DNA from: Oceaniglobus ichthyenteri
GTDB lineage: Bacteria > Pseudomonadota > Alphaproteobacteria > Rhodobacterales > Rhodobacteraceae
Assembly: GCF_003057885.1 (NCBI RefSeq)
Contig: NZ_QAGK01000007.1
Span: 1-64,000, forward strand
Direction of reading: 5' to 3'
Length of the DNA: 64,000 nucleotides
Numbering within the stretch: position 1 is the first letter of the stretch; the number at the start of each line of letters is the position of its first letter. A program made the translations under genes and the position numbers. The notes beneath the pieces were generated by a model. That model was not told the DNA's origin and searched no databases. It saw nothing but the letters and a program-made list of their open reading frames with translations. Shown here one piece after another: positions 27,380 through 34,624 of this stretch.

Positions 27380-27399
27380 GGCAGGCCAACTGGCCTGCC
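27380..27399. terminator. Intercistronic hairpin between tctC and tctB
   Basis: Perfect stem GGCAGGCC / GGCCTGCC with loop AACT, just after the tctC stop (minus strand). It has no T-run and is more likely an mRNA-stabilising or partial termination element that lets the binding protein be made in excess over the permease. Confidence 0.55.
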
Positions 27400-27422
27400 T
27401 CCTGACAACAGGTGTCAGGGGA

Positions 27423-28421
27423 TTACGGACGTGCGATTCCGAATTCCTCGGGCGATACTTTGGTCAGCCCCGCGTCTTGCAAAAGCCATGAGGTGACCCG
27501 CTGCCATTTTGTAACGAACTCGGTCGCTTCAGCGCCGCTGATCCCCATCATGGTGAATCCGCGACCTTCCATCAGGTTTACAAAATCAGGGTGCGCTGCG
27601 GCCTCCGCGTAAGCAACGCTCAGCTTTTCAACAACATCGTCAGGCGTGCCGTTTGGAGCGAATACACCAAAGAACGGACCCCATGGCAGGTACGCGGCGT
27701 AAGCTTCGTCAATTTCGGTGATCAGCGCCACATCAGGGAGCGTGGTGTTTTTCACGGTATCAAAAATCGCGATCGGCTTCATCTTGCCTGCACGGATGTA
27801 TTCGATCGCGGCACCCACACCCGTTGGATACACATCAATCGCGCCACTCTGAAGAGCGGTCAACGCCGGACCATCGCCATCATAAGGAACGTTGATCACA
27901 TCGATCTCGCCCTCAACAGAGTTGATCATGGCTGTGATAACCGAAGGCAGGCCGCCAGGGCCTGTGGCGCCCATTCTCAATTCGCCAGGATTCTCGGCAA
28001 TATACGCCATCATCCCGGCGTAGTCGTCATAAGGTGCATCCTTGCCGGCCACGAGCATCGGTGTACCACGTGCCAGAATGTTGATCGGCGTAAACTCTGA
28101 ATAATCTTTGTCGCCAAGCCCCATCACTTTGTAAAGCTGGGGGTTTTCCGCGCCCATCAGCAAAGTGTACCCGTCAGCGTCGGAGTTTGCCACATGGTTA
28201 AGTGCAATGGCCCCCACCGCACCCGTCATATTCTGCATGACCACCGTGCCGCCCAACACCTCTTCGGCGTGGGGGGTGACGGCGCGCATGACGGCGTCGG
28301 TTGACCCGCCAGCACCCCATTGGATGATACCCTGAATTTCTTTTTCCGGAAATTGCTGGGCGCTCGCGACGGTCGCTCCCAGTCCAAGTGCGACGAATGC
28401 GCCAATTAATGCCTTAGACAT
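27423..28421 (-). CDS. tctC: Tripartite tricarboxylate-type substrate-binding protein
   Basis: A 332-aa periplasmic binding protein with a signal peptide (MSKALIGAFVALGLGATVAS, cleavage near ASA-QQ). The Bug/TctC family blocks IIQWGAGGSTDAVMRAVTPH and VNVPYDGDGPALTALQSGAID are present. It is the first gene of the tctC-tctB-tctA-dehydrogenase-quiC operon and is divergent from a TetR regulator. Confidence 0.9.
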   Translation of the reverse strand: MSKALIGAFVALGLGATVASAQQFPEKEIQGIIQWGAGGSTDAVMRAVTPHAEEVLGGTVVMQNMTGAVGAIALNHVANSDADGYTLLMGAENPQLYKVMGLGDKDYSEFTPINILARGTPMLVAGKDAPYDDYAGMMAYIAENPGELRMGATGPGGLPSVITAMINSVEGEIDVINVPYDGDGPALTALQSGAIDVYPTGVGAAIEYIRAGKMKPIAIFDTVKNTTLPDVALITEIDEAYAAYLPWGPFFGVFAPNGTPDDVVEKLSVAYAEAAAHPDFVNLMEGRGFTMMGISGAEATEFVTKWQRVTSWLLQDAGLTKVSPEEFGIARP

Positions 28422-28487
28422 CCCTGTCCTCCTTTTGATTTCTTCGGCGGGTGATTCTGTGCTCCCATCACCTGCTGCGGCGTTTAT

Positions 28488-28537
28488 ATGTACCCAGGGG
28501 TTAATTAGTCAAACCAAATGTACCGCAGGGTTCAATT
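28488..28537. promoter_or_regulatory. Pair of imperfect direct repeats (candidate TetR operator)
   Basis: ATGTACCCAGGGGTTAATT (28488-28506) and ATGTACCGCAGGGTTCAATT (28518-28537) recur 30 bp apart, about three helical turns, in the tctC/tetR divergent gap. This is a reasonable binding site for the adjacent TetR regulator. Confidence 0.5.
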
Positions 28538-28580
28538 CGTGCTATTCAGCATATGAATCAGCTGAGGAAGGGCGGAATCG

Positions 28581-29270
28581 ATGGATAAAATTGGTAACTG
28601 TGCCACTCAAAAGCGCAAGACGTCATGGAAGAAAGACCCAGAAGCGGTAAAAGAGAACATTCTGACGATCGCTACCGAAGAGTTTGCCAGATACGGCCTG
28701 TCGGGCGGCAATATCAACGAGATCGCGAGCAAGACATCAACCTCCAAGCGGATGATTTATTATTACTTCGGCGACAAGGAGGGTCTTTATACCCATGTGC
28801 TGGAACGGGTCTATTCTTCCCTACGTGAGGCAGAGCAGCAGCTTGATGTCACCGACCTTGAGCCGGTAGCGGCCTTGCGCCGGCTGACCGAGGCCACCTT
28901 TGATTCCCACGTCGGCAATCCCCAGTTTGTCCGGCTGGTCATGATCGAAAACATCCATAATGCCGAATATGTCCGCAAATCCGGGATCATTCCCAAACTT
29001 AACAAGTCGATCATCGACAAACTGGCGTCAGTTTGTGAACGCGGCAAGGCAATCGGCGTGTTTCGCAACGATGCTGAACCGCTTGAGCTACACTGGATGA
29101 CCAGCTCCGCCAGCTTTTATTATGTTTCCAACCGCGCGACATTCTCAACCTCGTTCGGGAATAATCTCTTTACCGATGACGGACAAAAACGCATCCGCAG
29201 CAGGGTTGCAGATATGGTTCTGGGCGCAGTTGTGATCGGCTACCAGCCAGATTCAGGAGTCATACCTTGA
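28581..29270 (+). CDS. TetR-family transcriptional regulator
   Basis: A 229-aa protein. The N-terminal DNA-binding helix-turn-helix covers about residues 20-65 (ILTIATEEFARYGLSGGNIN, then IASKTSTSKRMIYYYFGDKE), the standard TetR signature. The C-terminal part is all-helical and would bind the inducer. It is divergent from the tctC operon with direct repeats between them, so it most likely controls shikimate/quinate uptake and breakdown. Confidence 0.85.
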   Translation: MDKIGNCATQKRKTSWKKDPEAVKENILTIATEEFARYGLSGGNINEIASKTSTSKRMIYYYFGDKEGLYTHVLERVYSSLREAEQQLDVTDLEPVAALRRLTEATFDSHVGNPQFVRLVMIENIHNAEYVRKSGIIPKLNKSIIDKLASVCERGKAIGVFRNDAEPLELHWMTSSASFYYVSNRATFSTSFGNNLFTDDGQKRIRSRVADMVLGAVVIGYQPDSGVIP

Positions 29271-29350
29271 CATAGATCCTGATTGTTACGCTGCCGATAT
29301 ATTTGATTATCCTGCCCGGATATTCAGCCGTTCGCACCGGGTATATCGTT

Positions 29351-29695
29351 TCATCGCTCAGCCAGTTCACATTGAAACTTTGCCTGCCTGCGCTGACTTC
29401 GTTTACCTTTACGACGGACCATGCCCGCCGTCTTTTTTGTGGTCTGGCAGATCACCCCCCTGCCCCGCGATCCCACGCTGGTGTCGAATCTGGCCAGCGT
29501 ATTCCTCTTCCAGCAATTGATACCTGAACACAGTTCGGCTTGGGCCTTGCCCTTCCCACCGGTTATCGATGCAATATCACCGGAGAATTGTAGTTGTCCG
29601 TGGTAGCCATAGGTCAGATCGAAGGACACCTCGATCCATTTTCGTCCCTGGACAGCAACATTCACAGCGTCGGATTGCGACTTATCCGTCGCCAT
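29351..29695 (-). CDS. Hypothetical basic protein downstream of repC
   Basis: A 114-codon frame starting MATDKSQSDAVNVAVQGRKW at 29695 with an AGGAT site about 8-10 bases upstream. The N-terminal half contains alternating beta-like segments (WIEVSFDLTYGYHGQLQFSG), and the C-terminus is strongly basic (MVRRKGKRSQRRQAKFQ). I do not recognise a family. It starts just past the parS-like palindrome at the repC stop. It may be a truncated gene, since the C-terminal half looks less ordered. Confidence 0.4.
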   Translation of the reverse strand: MATDKSQSDAVNVAVQGRKWIEVSFDLTYGYHGQLQFSGDIASITGGKGKAQAELCSGINCWKRNTLARFDTSVGSRGRGVICQTTKKTAGMVRRKGKRSQRRQAKFQCELAER

Positions 29696-29731
29696 GGGTG
29701 AGATCCTGCAGCGTGACGGAGAAGAGACTGG

Positions 29732-29759
29732 CATGATGTCCACCGCGGTGGACATCATG
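29732..29759. promoter_or_regulatory. parS: parS-like centromere palindrome at the repC stop
   Basis: A perfect 28-bp palindrome: CATGATGTCCACCG followed directly by its reverse complement. The 16-bp core GTCCACCGCGGTGGAC fits the general repABC centromere pattern GT-N3-C-N-GC-N-G-N3-AC. It contains the repC stop codon. A second copy of the same core lies inside repC at 30178-30193, so this replicon's RepB has at least two identical sites. Confidence 0.75.
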
Positions 29760-30810
29760 TGGGTACGCCTTCGGAGTTTGCCAATCTTTCGAGCAAACGA
29801 GATGGATCGAACTGATGTACGCGTCTGCCCAGCGTTATGCTGTGGAAATAAGCACCGAAATTTCGAATGCGATTGCCAAATTTGAGCATGAGGAAAACAG
29901 CACTGGAAGCTTCTCGATTTCCGATGGCTTTCTTGGCCTTTTCGAAAGTCGAGGCGTGTATGCCCATCATAGGCGCCAAAGTTTTGGCATGATGTTCCAC
30001 ATCTTCCCAAGTTCTAAGTGTTTTCGGAGCGAGCGCTGTTGCCTGATCGCATATTGAAGTTAAAGTCCTGACCTCGGGCTTTTGCGATCTTTCTAAATCT
30101 ATATCTTCTTTTATTGACTTAGAATGATGCCGGGCAATTTGTCCGTCATTGGCGGACAAATGGGTTGTTTCGGGCACGTCCACCGCGGTGGACATCAGAT
30201 CACATTCAGCCTGTGCCTTGGCATGCAGCGCGTGATACTCAGCCAGTGACAGCTTCCTTCTGAGGGTTTTCCGGACCTCTGATGGAAATGTGCTTTCGGG
30301 CCAAAACTCCTCTATCTGGGCAAGTCTAGTGAGGATTTGTTTGCGAACAAAGATACAATCACGCCGCCTGTTCTCCACTTCCTGAGCCATCTCCATGAGC
30401 TCGTTCGCACGTCCGATCAAAGGAGAAAGGGACAGCCCATAGCTGATGGATTGACCGCCTGAGGAACGAACACGATAGCGTTTGCGGTTCGGGCTGTCAC
30501 GGCGTGTCATGAAGCCGAGTTCGACAAAACGATCGATGTGTCTGCGAAGAGTCCGTTCATCAATACCTCCGACACGGCGGCAAATCTGAAAGTTTGAGGC
30601 AAACACCGTTTCACCCTGCCCCGGCTTTAGAAAACTGAGCATGGCTTGGAGTGTGTGCATGTGATTTGGCCGAAGCCCAAATTGGCTGTGTGAGTCTCTG
30701 AGAGCCCTGAAGATGACCCAGATATCGGTCTCAGTCTTCGATGTTGCTTCGTCGATGGCTTGGTAAGCCTTGCTGTGTTTGATGGACAGTTTTGTGAATG
30801 TCATGTGCAT
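29755..30810 (-). CDS. repC: Plasmid replication initiator RepC
   Basis: A 351-aa RepC protein (a second possible start, Met-3, lies at 30804). The N-terminal winged-helix region includes NFQICRRVGGIDERTLRRHI and VELGFMTRRDSPNRKRYRVR, typical of RepC. The C-terminal domain follows after the linker (AYFHSITLGRRVHQFDPSRL). RepC initiates replication at an origin that usually lies within its own coding sequence. It follows repB by ~235 bp, the normal repABC order. A parS-like site is embedded in the gene and another at its stop. Confidence 0.93.
   Translation of the reverse strand: MHMTFTKLSIKHSKAYQAIDEATSKTETDIWVIFRALRDSHSQFGLRPNHMHTLQAMLSFLKPGQGETVFASNFQICRRVGGIDERTLRRHIDRFVELGFMTRRDSPNRKRYRVRSSGGQSISYGLSLSPLIGRANELMEMAQEVENRRRDCIFVRKQILTRLAQIEEFWPESTFPSEVRKTLRRKLSLAEYHALHAKAQAECDLMSTAVDVPETTHLSANDGQIARHHSKSIKEDIDLERSQKPEVRTLTSICDQATALAPKTLRTWEDVEHHAKTLAPMMGIHASTFEKAKKAIGNREASSAVFLMLKFGNRIRNFGAYFHSITLGRRVHQFDPSRLLERLANSEGVPT
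30178..30193. promoter_or_regulatory. parS: Second parS-like palindrome inside repC
   Basis: The 16-bp core GTCCACCGCGGTGGAC is identical to that at 29738-29753 and lies within the repC coding sequence (encoding STAVD). Repetition of a 16-bp palindrome 440 bp apart is unlikely by chance, and its place inside repABC fits a RepB-binding centromere site. Confidence 0.72.
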
Positions 30811-31043
30811 TTGAACGAGGGCTGTTTACCCACACCTTCCCCATCTCCTCCCGCGGGTCAGCGCGAGAAAAGGCAATAAAAAGCTGTCCACCGAATCGGT
30901 GACTCTTGACCGCATTGTTGGAGATTGCTACATCATAGGTGCAAAACTGATGATGAGGGCTCTCCGGGGGAAACCTTGGAGGGCTCTTTTCTTTTTGGCC
31001 TTCGTCTCTCTCCTCTGCTCGTGTTTCTGGTTGTAGCCGGGGG
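30811..31043. other. repB-repC intergenic region, expected site of counter-transcribed RNA
   Basis: In repABC cassettes this gap encodes a small antisense RNA that limits repC expression. Here it contains a hairpin-forming CACCGAATCGGTG stretch near 30890. It also holds a GC-rich block around 30960-30985 in which GAGGGCTCT occurs twice. I cannot define the RNA's ends by eye, so only the location is annotated. Confidence 0.45.
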
Positions 31044-32012
31044 TCAGCCCCCCGAGCCTCTCTCATTCCGCCATTGGTCGAAAAGCTGGCGAAGCACTGC
31101 TTCGGCGTTCTCTTCGACCCATTGACCAAATTTCGGGTTATCCTTCCGCGTGATCTTGATGGCGACGGATCGACCATCGCTGGCAAGCATGGCAAGCCGC
31201 GCGCCGCTTGCATCTCTGACCACACTGGACTGACTTGGGGTGTTTCGTTTTGCGACACCACGTGCCTTGCGAGAGGCCGAATCGAAGACGGCCTGAAACT
31301 TCTCGGGGCTTGGCGTATCGTTTTTTACCAAAGAGAGTGTCTCTCTTGCGATATCCAACAAGGGAGCTTTCTTGGACAGCGCGGCCAGATCCCCCCATTG
31401 GCGCCGACCGATGCCATGTGCCGGCCCAATGAGGCGGATAAGTTCGTCTGGCAATTGCTCGATCACCACGCGATGGTTCGAGACGCCTTGGCGGCTAAGG
31501 CCCAAGGCATCCTGAATGACACCGGGCTTGTATCCTGCTTCCTGCATCTCTCTGATAAACAATGCCTTCTCGATGAAAGACGGGTCCAGTCTAAGATTGT
31601 TCTCCTGGCCTTGCGCGATCAGGGACGCGTCGTCGTCCAACGTTCGCACAATCGCTTTGACTGTCCCGCCAACCTTTCGGATGGCAGCAAGTCGGCGGCG
31701 ACCGTAAATGACACGATACCGATCTGGCTGGTCCGAAGGGCGGACCATGATCGGCACTTGCTGACCATGCTTTCGAATACTTTCGGCAAGCTCATTTATA
31801 CTGCCGTCTTCCAGCATAAGACGGTCACGCAAACCGTCTATGTCAATCCGGTCAGGATCAATGTCGCGAATTGAATTGGCTGTGATCTCGCGCAAGGAAT
31901 CACGCAACCCGCCGACAGAACCCGGAAGTCTGGAAGTTTTTGCCGGGGCAGGGGGGGCGGCCGTGACTTCTAAATCCTCTTTCGGCGGCTGGTTAAAGAT
32001 GTTGCGAGCCAT
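31044..32012 (-). CDS. repB: Plasmid partition protein RepB (ParB family)
   Basis: A 322-aa ParB-family protein starting MARNIFNQPPKEDLEVTAAP at 32012, overlapping the repA stop by ATGA. The ParB box is visible (GQQVPIMVRPSDQPDRYRVI and YGRRRLAAIRKVGGTVKAIV), followed by LIAQGQENNLRLDPSFIEKA and the DNA-binding helix-turn-helix IQDALGLSRQGVSNHRVVIE. It binds parS sites and, with RepA, segregates the replicon. Confidence 0.94.
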   Translation of the reverse strand: MARNIFNQPPKEDLEVTAAPPAPAKTSRLPGSVGGLRDSLREITANSIRDIDPDRIDIDGLRDRLMLEDGSINELAESIRKHGQQVPIMVRPSDQPDRYRVIYGRRRLAAIRKVGGTVKAIVRTLDDDASLIAQGQENNLRLDPSFIEKALFIREMQEAGYKPGVIQDALGLSRQGVSNHRVVIEQLPDELIRLIGPAHGIGRRQWGDLAALSKKAPLLDIARETLSLVKNDTPSPEKFQAVFDSASRKARGVAKRNTPSQSSVVRDASGARLAMLASDGRSVAIKITRKDNPKFGQWVEENAEAVLRQLFDQWRNERGSGG

Positions 32013-33211
32013 CAGCGCCGCCCCCATGCCATCTGAATTGTTTGTTCCAGCTCATCAGCGACGCTGTTTATACTCGTCAGCGCACGATCAAGCGTTTTCC
32101 GGATGAGCTGGTTCGGATCTACCTCGTAAATGGTCTGTTGTGTCATGCCCGCGTCGGAGATCGCGGTGGATTTCAACATCGGTTCCGTCATGACTTGTCC
32201 TGCCAAAATGGACCGCAGGTATCCGGCCATCTGTGTCTGGGGGCCATCGGACGGCTCGTATCGCGTGACCAGGAACTTGACAAAGTCCCATGTGACGCGC
32301 CTGTCGATGGCCTCTTCGACAGCTTTTACTGTCTCGGACGCCAGCTTGAGGAATTGGCTCATTGACGCAATGTCGAGCATCCCCGGAACGACCGTGACAA
32401 GAAGGCCTGTCGATGCGGACAGTGCTGTCAATGTCAAAAAGCCCAATTGAGGGGGGCAGTCGATCAGGACGATATCGTAGTCGCCATCGACCTCTTCCAA
32501 GGCCAGAGCCAGGCGTTCGGCAAAGATCGGTTGGGCCCTGCGGGCAAGTGCATTTGCGGTCTCGGTTTCGTACTCGGAAAGCATCAGACCGGCAGGAACC
32601 ATGTCGAGCTTGTGAAAATAGGTCTTTTGAATGACCTCTGAGAGGGGAACCTGATCTTCATACCGCAAAGCGTCGTAAATGGTGCCGCCGTCCGCGAACT
32701 CCAGTTCAGGTCGAAAGCCAAAGAAAGTCGTCAGGCTGGCCTGAGGGTCCAGGTCAAGAACAAGCACGCGATAGCCTCGCAAAGCATAACGTTGCGCCAG
32801 GTGAATCGTCGCCGTCGTCTTGGACGACCCACCCTTGAAGTTGACCACCGAAATCACCTGAAGGTGATCACCCTCCCGCCGTCCGGGACGATAGGCGTCC
32901 GCGTTCTTTCCGGTGCGACCAAGGATTTCGCGCAGAGTGTCTACTTCCTCGGCGCTGTAAAACCTGTGGCCGCGATTATCGGTGTGAACGTCGGGAAAGC
33001 TCCCGTCCTTATGTCGATTGCGCAGGTTTGATGTGCTGACGCGGAGCACACTCGCGACTTCAGTCGAACTGAAGCGTCTCAAAGACTTGCGCTCTTCCGG
33101 CTCGAACGCGATTTTCATCTGCCGATCAAGTGACTCGGCCAGATTGTCTGCGAAGGCTCCGATATCGGATGAGCCTACACCTTGCGTAAATCCAGCGTTG
33201 CGATCATCCAT
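32012..33211 (-). CDS. repA: Plasmid partition ATPase RepA (ParA family)
   Basis: A 399-aa ParA-type ATPase starting MDDRNAGFTQGVGSSDIGAF at 33211 after an AGAGG site; in-frame starts further upstream lack a good ribosome site. An N-terminal MerR-like helix-turn-helix (RFSSTEVASVLRVSTSNLRN) precedes the deviant Walker A VVNFKGGSSKTT. It also has VLVLDLDPQASLTTFFGF (A') and DIVLIDCPPQLGF (Walker B). It partitions the replicon and represses repABC transcription. Confidence 0.95.
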   Translation of the reverse strand: MDDRNAGFTQGVGSSDIGAFADNLAESLDRQMKIAFEPEERKSLRRFSSTEVASVLRVSTSNLRNRHKDGSFPDVHTDNRGHRFYSAEEVDTLREILGRTGKNADAYRPGRREGDHLQVISVVNFKGGSSKTTATIHLAQRYALRGYRVLVLDLDPQASLTTFFGFRPELEFADGGTIYDALRYEDQVPLSEVIQKTYFHKLDMVPAGLMLSEYETETANALARRAQPIFAERLALALEEVDGDYDIVLIDCPPQLGFLTLTALSASTGLLVTVVPGMLDIASMSQFLKLASETVKAVEEAIDRRVTWDFVKFLVTRYEPSDGPQTQMAGYLRSILAGQVMTEPMLKSTAISDAGMTQQTIYEVDPNQLIRKTLDRALTSINSVADELEQTIQMAWGRR

Positions 33212-33584
33212 GTTCTGCCGCCTCTCGTGGCCTTTTCGAAGGCTCTTTCTCATTCTGACGATCAAAAGTACGCCTGACGCGTTTCGCCGTCAGAATGGAA
33301 ATGCCATGAACACGCGCATCCGGCAAGAAGAATATAGAGGTGGTGTATAAGTTACCCACATTGCCAATGCACTGCGCCCGCATACTTGTCACATAAGCCA
33401 TTGAACCTAATATATAAACGGATTTTTCATATATCCTTTTTTCAACACGAGAAATTCGGCCAGCGTGACTCCGTAACCTCCCACCCATGTTGGGAAATCC
33501 GAGATTCCGTGGCTTAGGCGGAATGATTCTGGAAACATGATGTTGGCTGCAGCGTGAGATCACGATCACGGTCGAAGACAGGTT
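33212..33584. other. Region upstream of repABC
   Basis: No convincing gene. The A/T-rich part around 33395-33440 probably holds the repA promoter. An IS3-type terminal remnant begins at 33585. Confidence 0.45.
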
Positions 33585-33610
33585 TGAACCGCCCCGGATT
33601 TGTCGAAGAC
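33585..33610. mobile_element. Remnant of an IS3-type terminal repeat
   Basis: TGAACCGCCCCGGATTTGTC followed by GAAGAC closely matches the end sequences seen at 103-127 and 54105-54130. No transposase frame is attached. Confidence 0.5.
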
Positions 33611-33639
33611 CATCAAGTTTAACTAAGGATGATGGTTAT

Positions 33640-34235
33640 GAAAAATGCAAACTGGCAGATCGCGACCCTCCTAAGGTCCGCGTACGGCCTGCGATTGCAT
33701 GACCGTGTCGGGATTGCCGTCGGCGATGATCCGGGTTGCGACCACTGCTTGCCGGTTGCCTGCTCATAATGCTCGGCCAACGCCTGGGTCGGCTGACCCG
33801 TCAGCGACGATGAAAACGGATGCGACCCCGACCACCAGATTTCGCTGGAAAGGTTGTGGCCCAGATCGCCAAGAGCCTCGACCGCGGGCGGGAACAGGAT
33901 GGCCTTGGCGATGGTCGCCACCTTGGGCGAAAAGCCGCGCTGGCAGGTCTGGGTCCAGAAGGTTGTGAAATCCGGCGGAAGTGGCGCACCGGTCAGCATC
34001 TGGCACTCGCGCTCTTCAAACAGGGCGATAACCGCGCTGAAATCTTCTGTCAGATTGCGAGAGAATCCCGATGGCACGACCTCGTAACCGTGCGTGGCAA
34101 ACAGGGCAGGGGAGCCGTTGAGCTCATCGGCCCATTCGCGTCCATCCTCATCGTTGGGGAACAACCTGCCGACGATGCCGTTGATCTCAAGCCCGCCGAC
34201 AAAGACCTTACGCGCGACGCTGTACCGGTGATGGA
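33640..34235 (-). pseudogene. ABC transporter substrate-binding protein fragment (Peripla_BP_6 type)
   Basis: The minus-strand frame reads KVFVGGLEINGIVGRLFPND, ADELNGSPALFATHGYEVVP, CQRGFSPKVATIAKAILFPP and SEIWWSGSHPFSSSLTGQPT. This is the C-terminal part of a branched-chain-amino-acid-type binding protein. The N-terminal domain and signal peptide are missing. Upstream the frame runs directly into an AraC fragment, and the C-terminus loses frame after GKQWSQPG. It is therefore a decayed gene cut at both ends. Confidence 0.7.
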
Positions 34236-34240
34236 CCTGT

Positions 34241-34560
34241 TTATGTCCTGAGTTGGCCGTCTGCCTTTTCGCCGATGGTTTGGAAGTCGCGGGGGCTGAT
34301 ATCGAACCGCTCTTTGAACTTGCGTGAGAGGAACGAGTGGTTCTCAAAGCCCACGGCGAACGCGATTTCCGTAATCTACTTGCCGGCTGACGACCGCTCG
34401 GGCAAAAGTTCAGCAGCGCGTTGCAGGCGGATTTCCATGATGACTTTCGGGAAACTGGTTCCGCAGCTGCCGATAATCCTGTCGCGGTTGCGCCGCGACA
34501 TGCCAAGATCCGTCGCAACCGTTCCGACATTCAGGCCAGGATCATCGAGGTGAACGCCGG
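34241..34560 (-). pseudogene. AraC-family regulator C-terminal fragment with internal stop
   Basis: The minus strand encodes the double helix-turn-helix of an AraC/GlxA-type regulator: VGTVATDLGMSRRNRDRIIG, FPKVIMEIRLQRAAELLPER, then an in-frame TAG, then ITEIAFAVGFENHSFLSRKF and KERFDISPRDFQTIGEKADG, ending at TAA 34241. No sensor domain precedes it. Both the truncation and the TAG mark it as dead. Confidence 0.75.
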
Positions 34561-34624
34561 CGACATTTCCGTGTTACCGAACGCAAATAGGGCGGGCGAT
34601 TTTCGGCTCGCCCGCCCCAAGGGA

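Noticed and set aside
30960-30985. Terminator of the repABC counter-transcribed RNA
   Set aside because: The GAGGGCTCT elements are direct rather than inverted repeats, so no clear stem plus T-run could be defended.
33619-34530. A 303-codon minus-strand frame as one gene
   Set aside because: It is an accidental fusion of an out-of-frame AraC fragment and a binding-protein fragment, so it was annotated as two pseudogenes.
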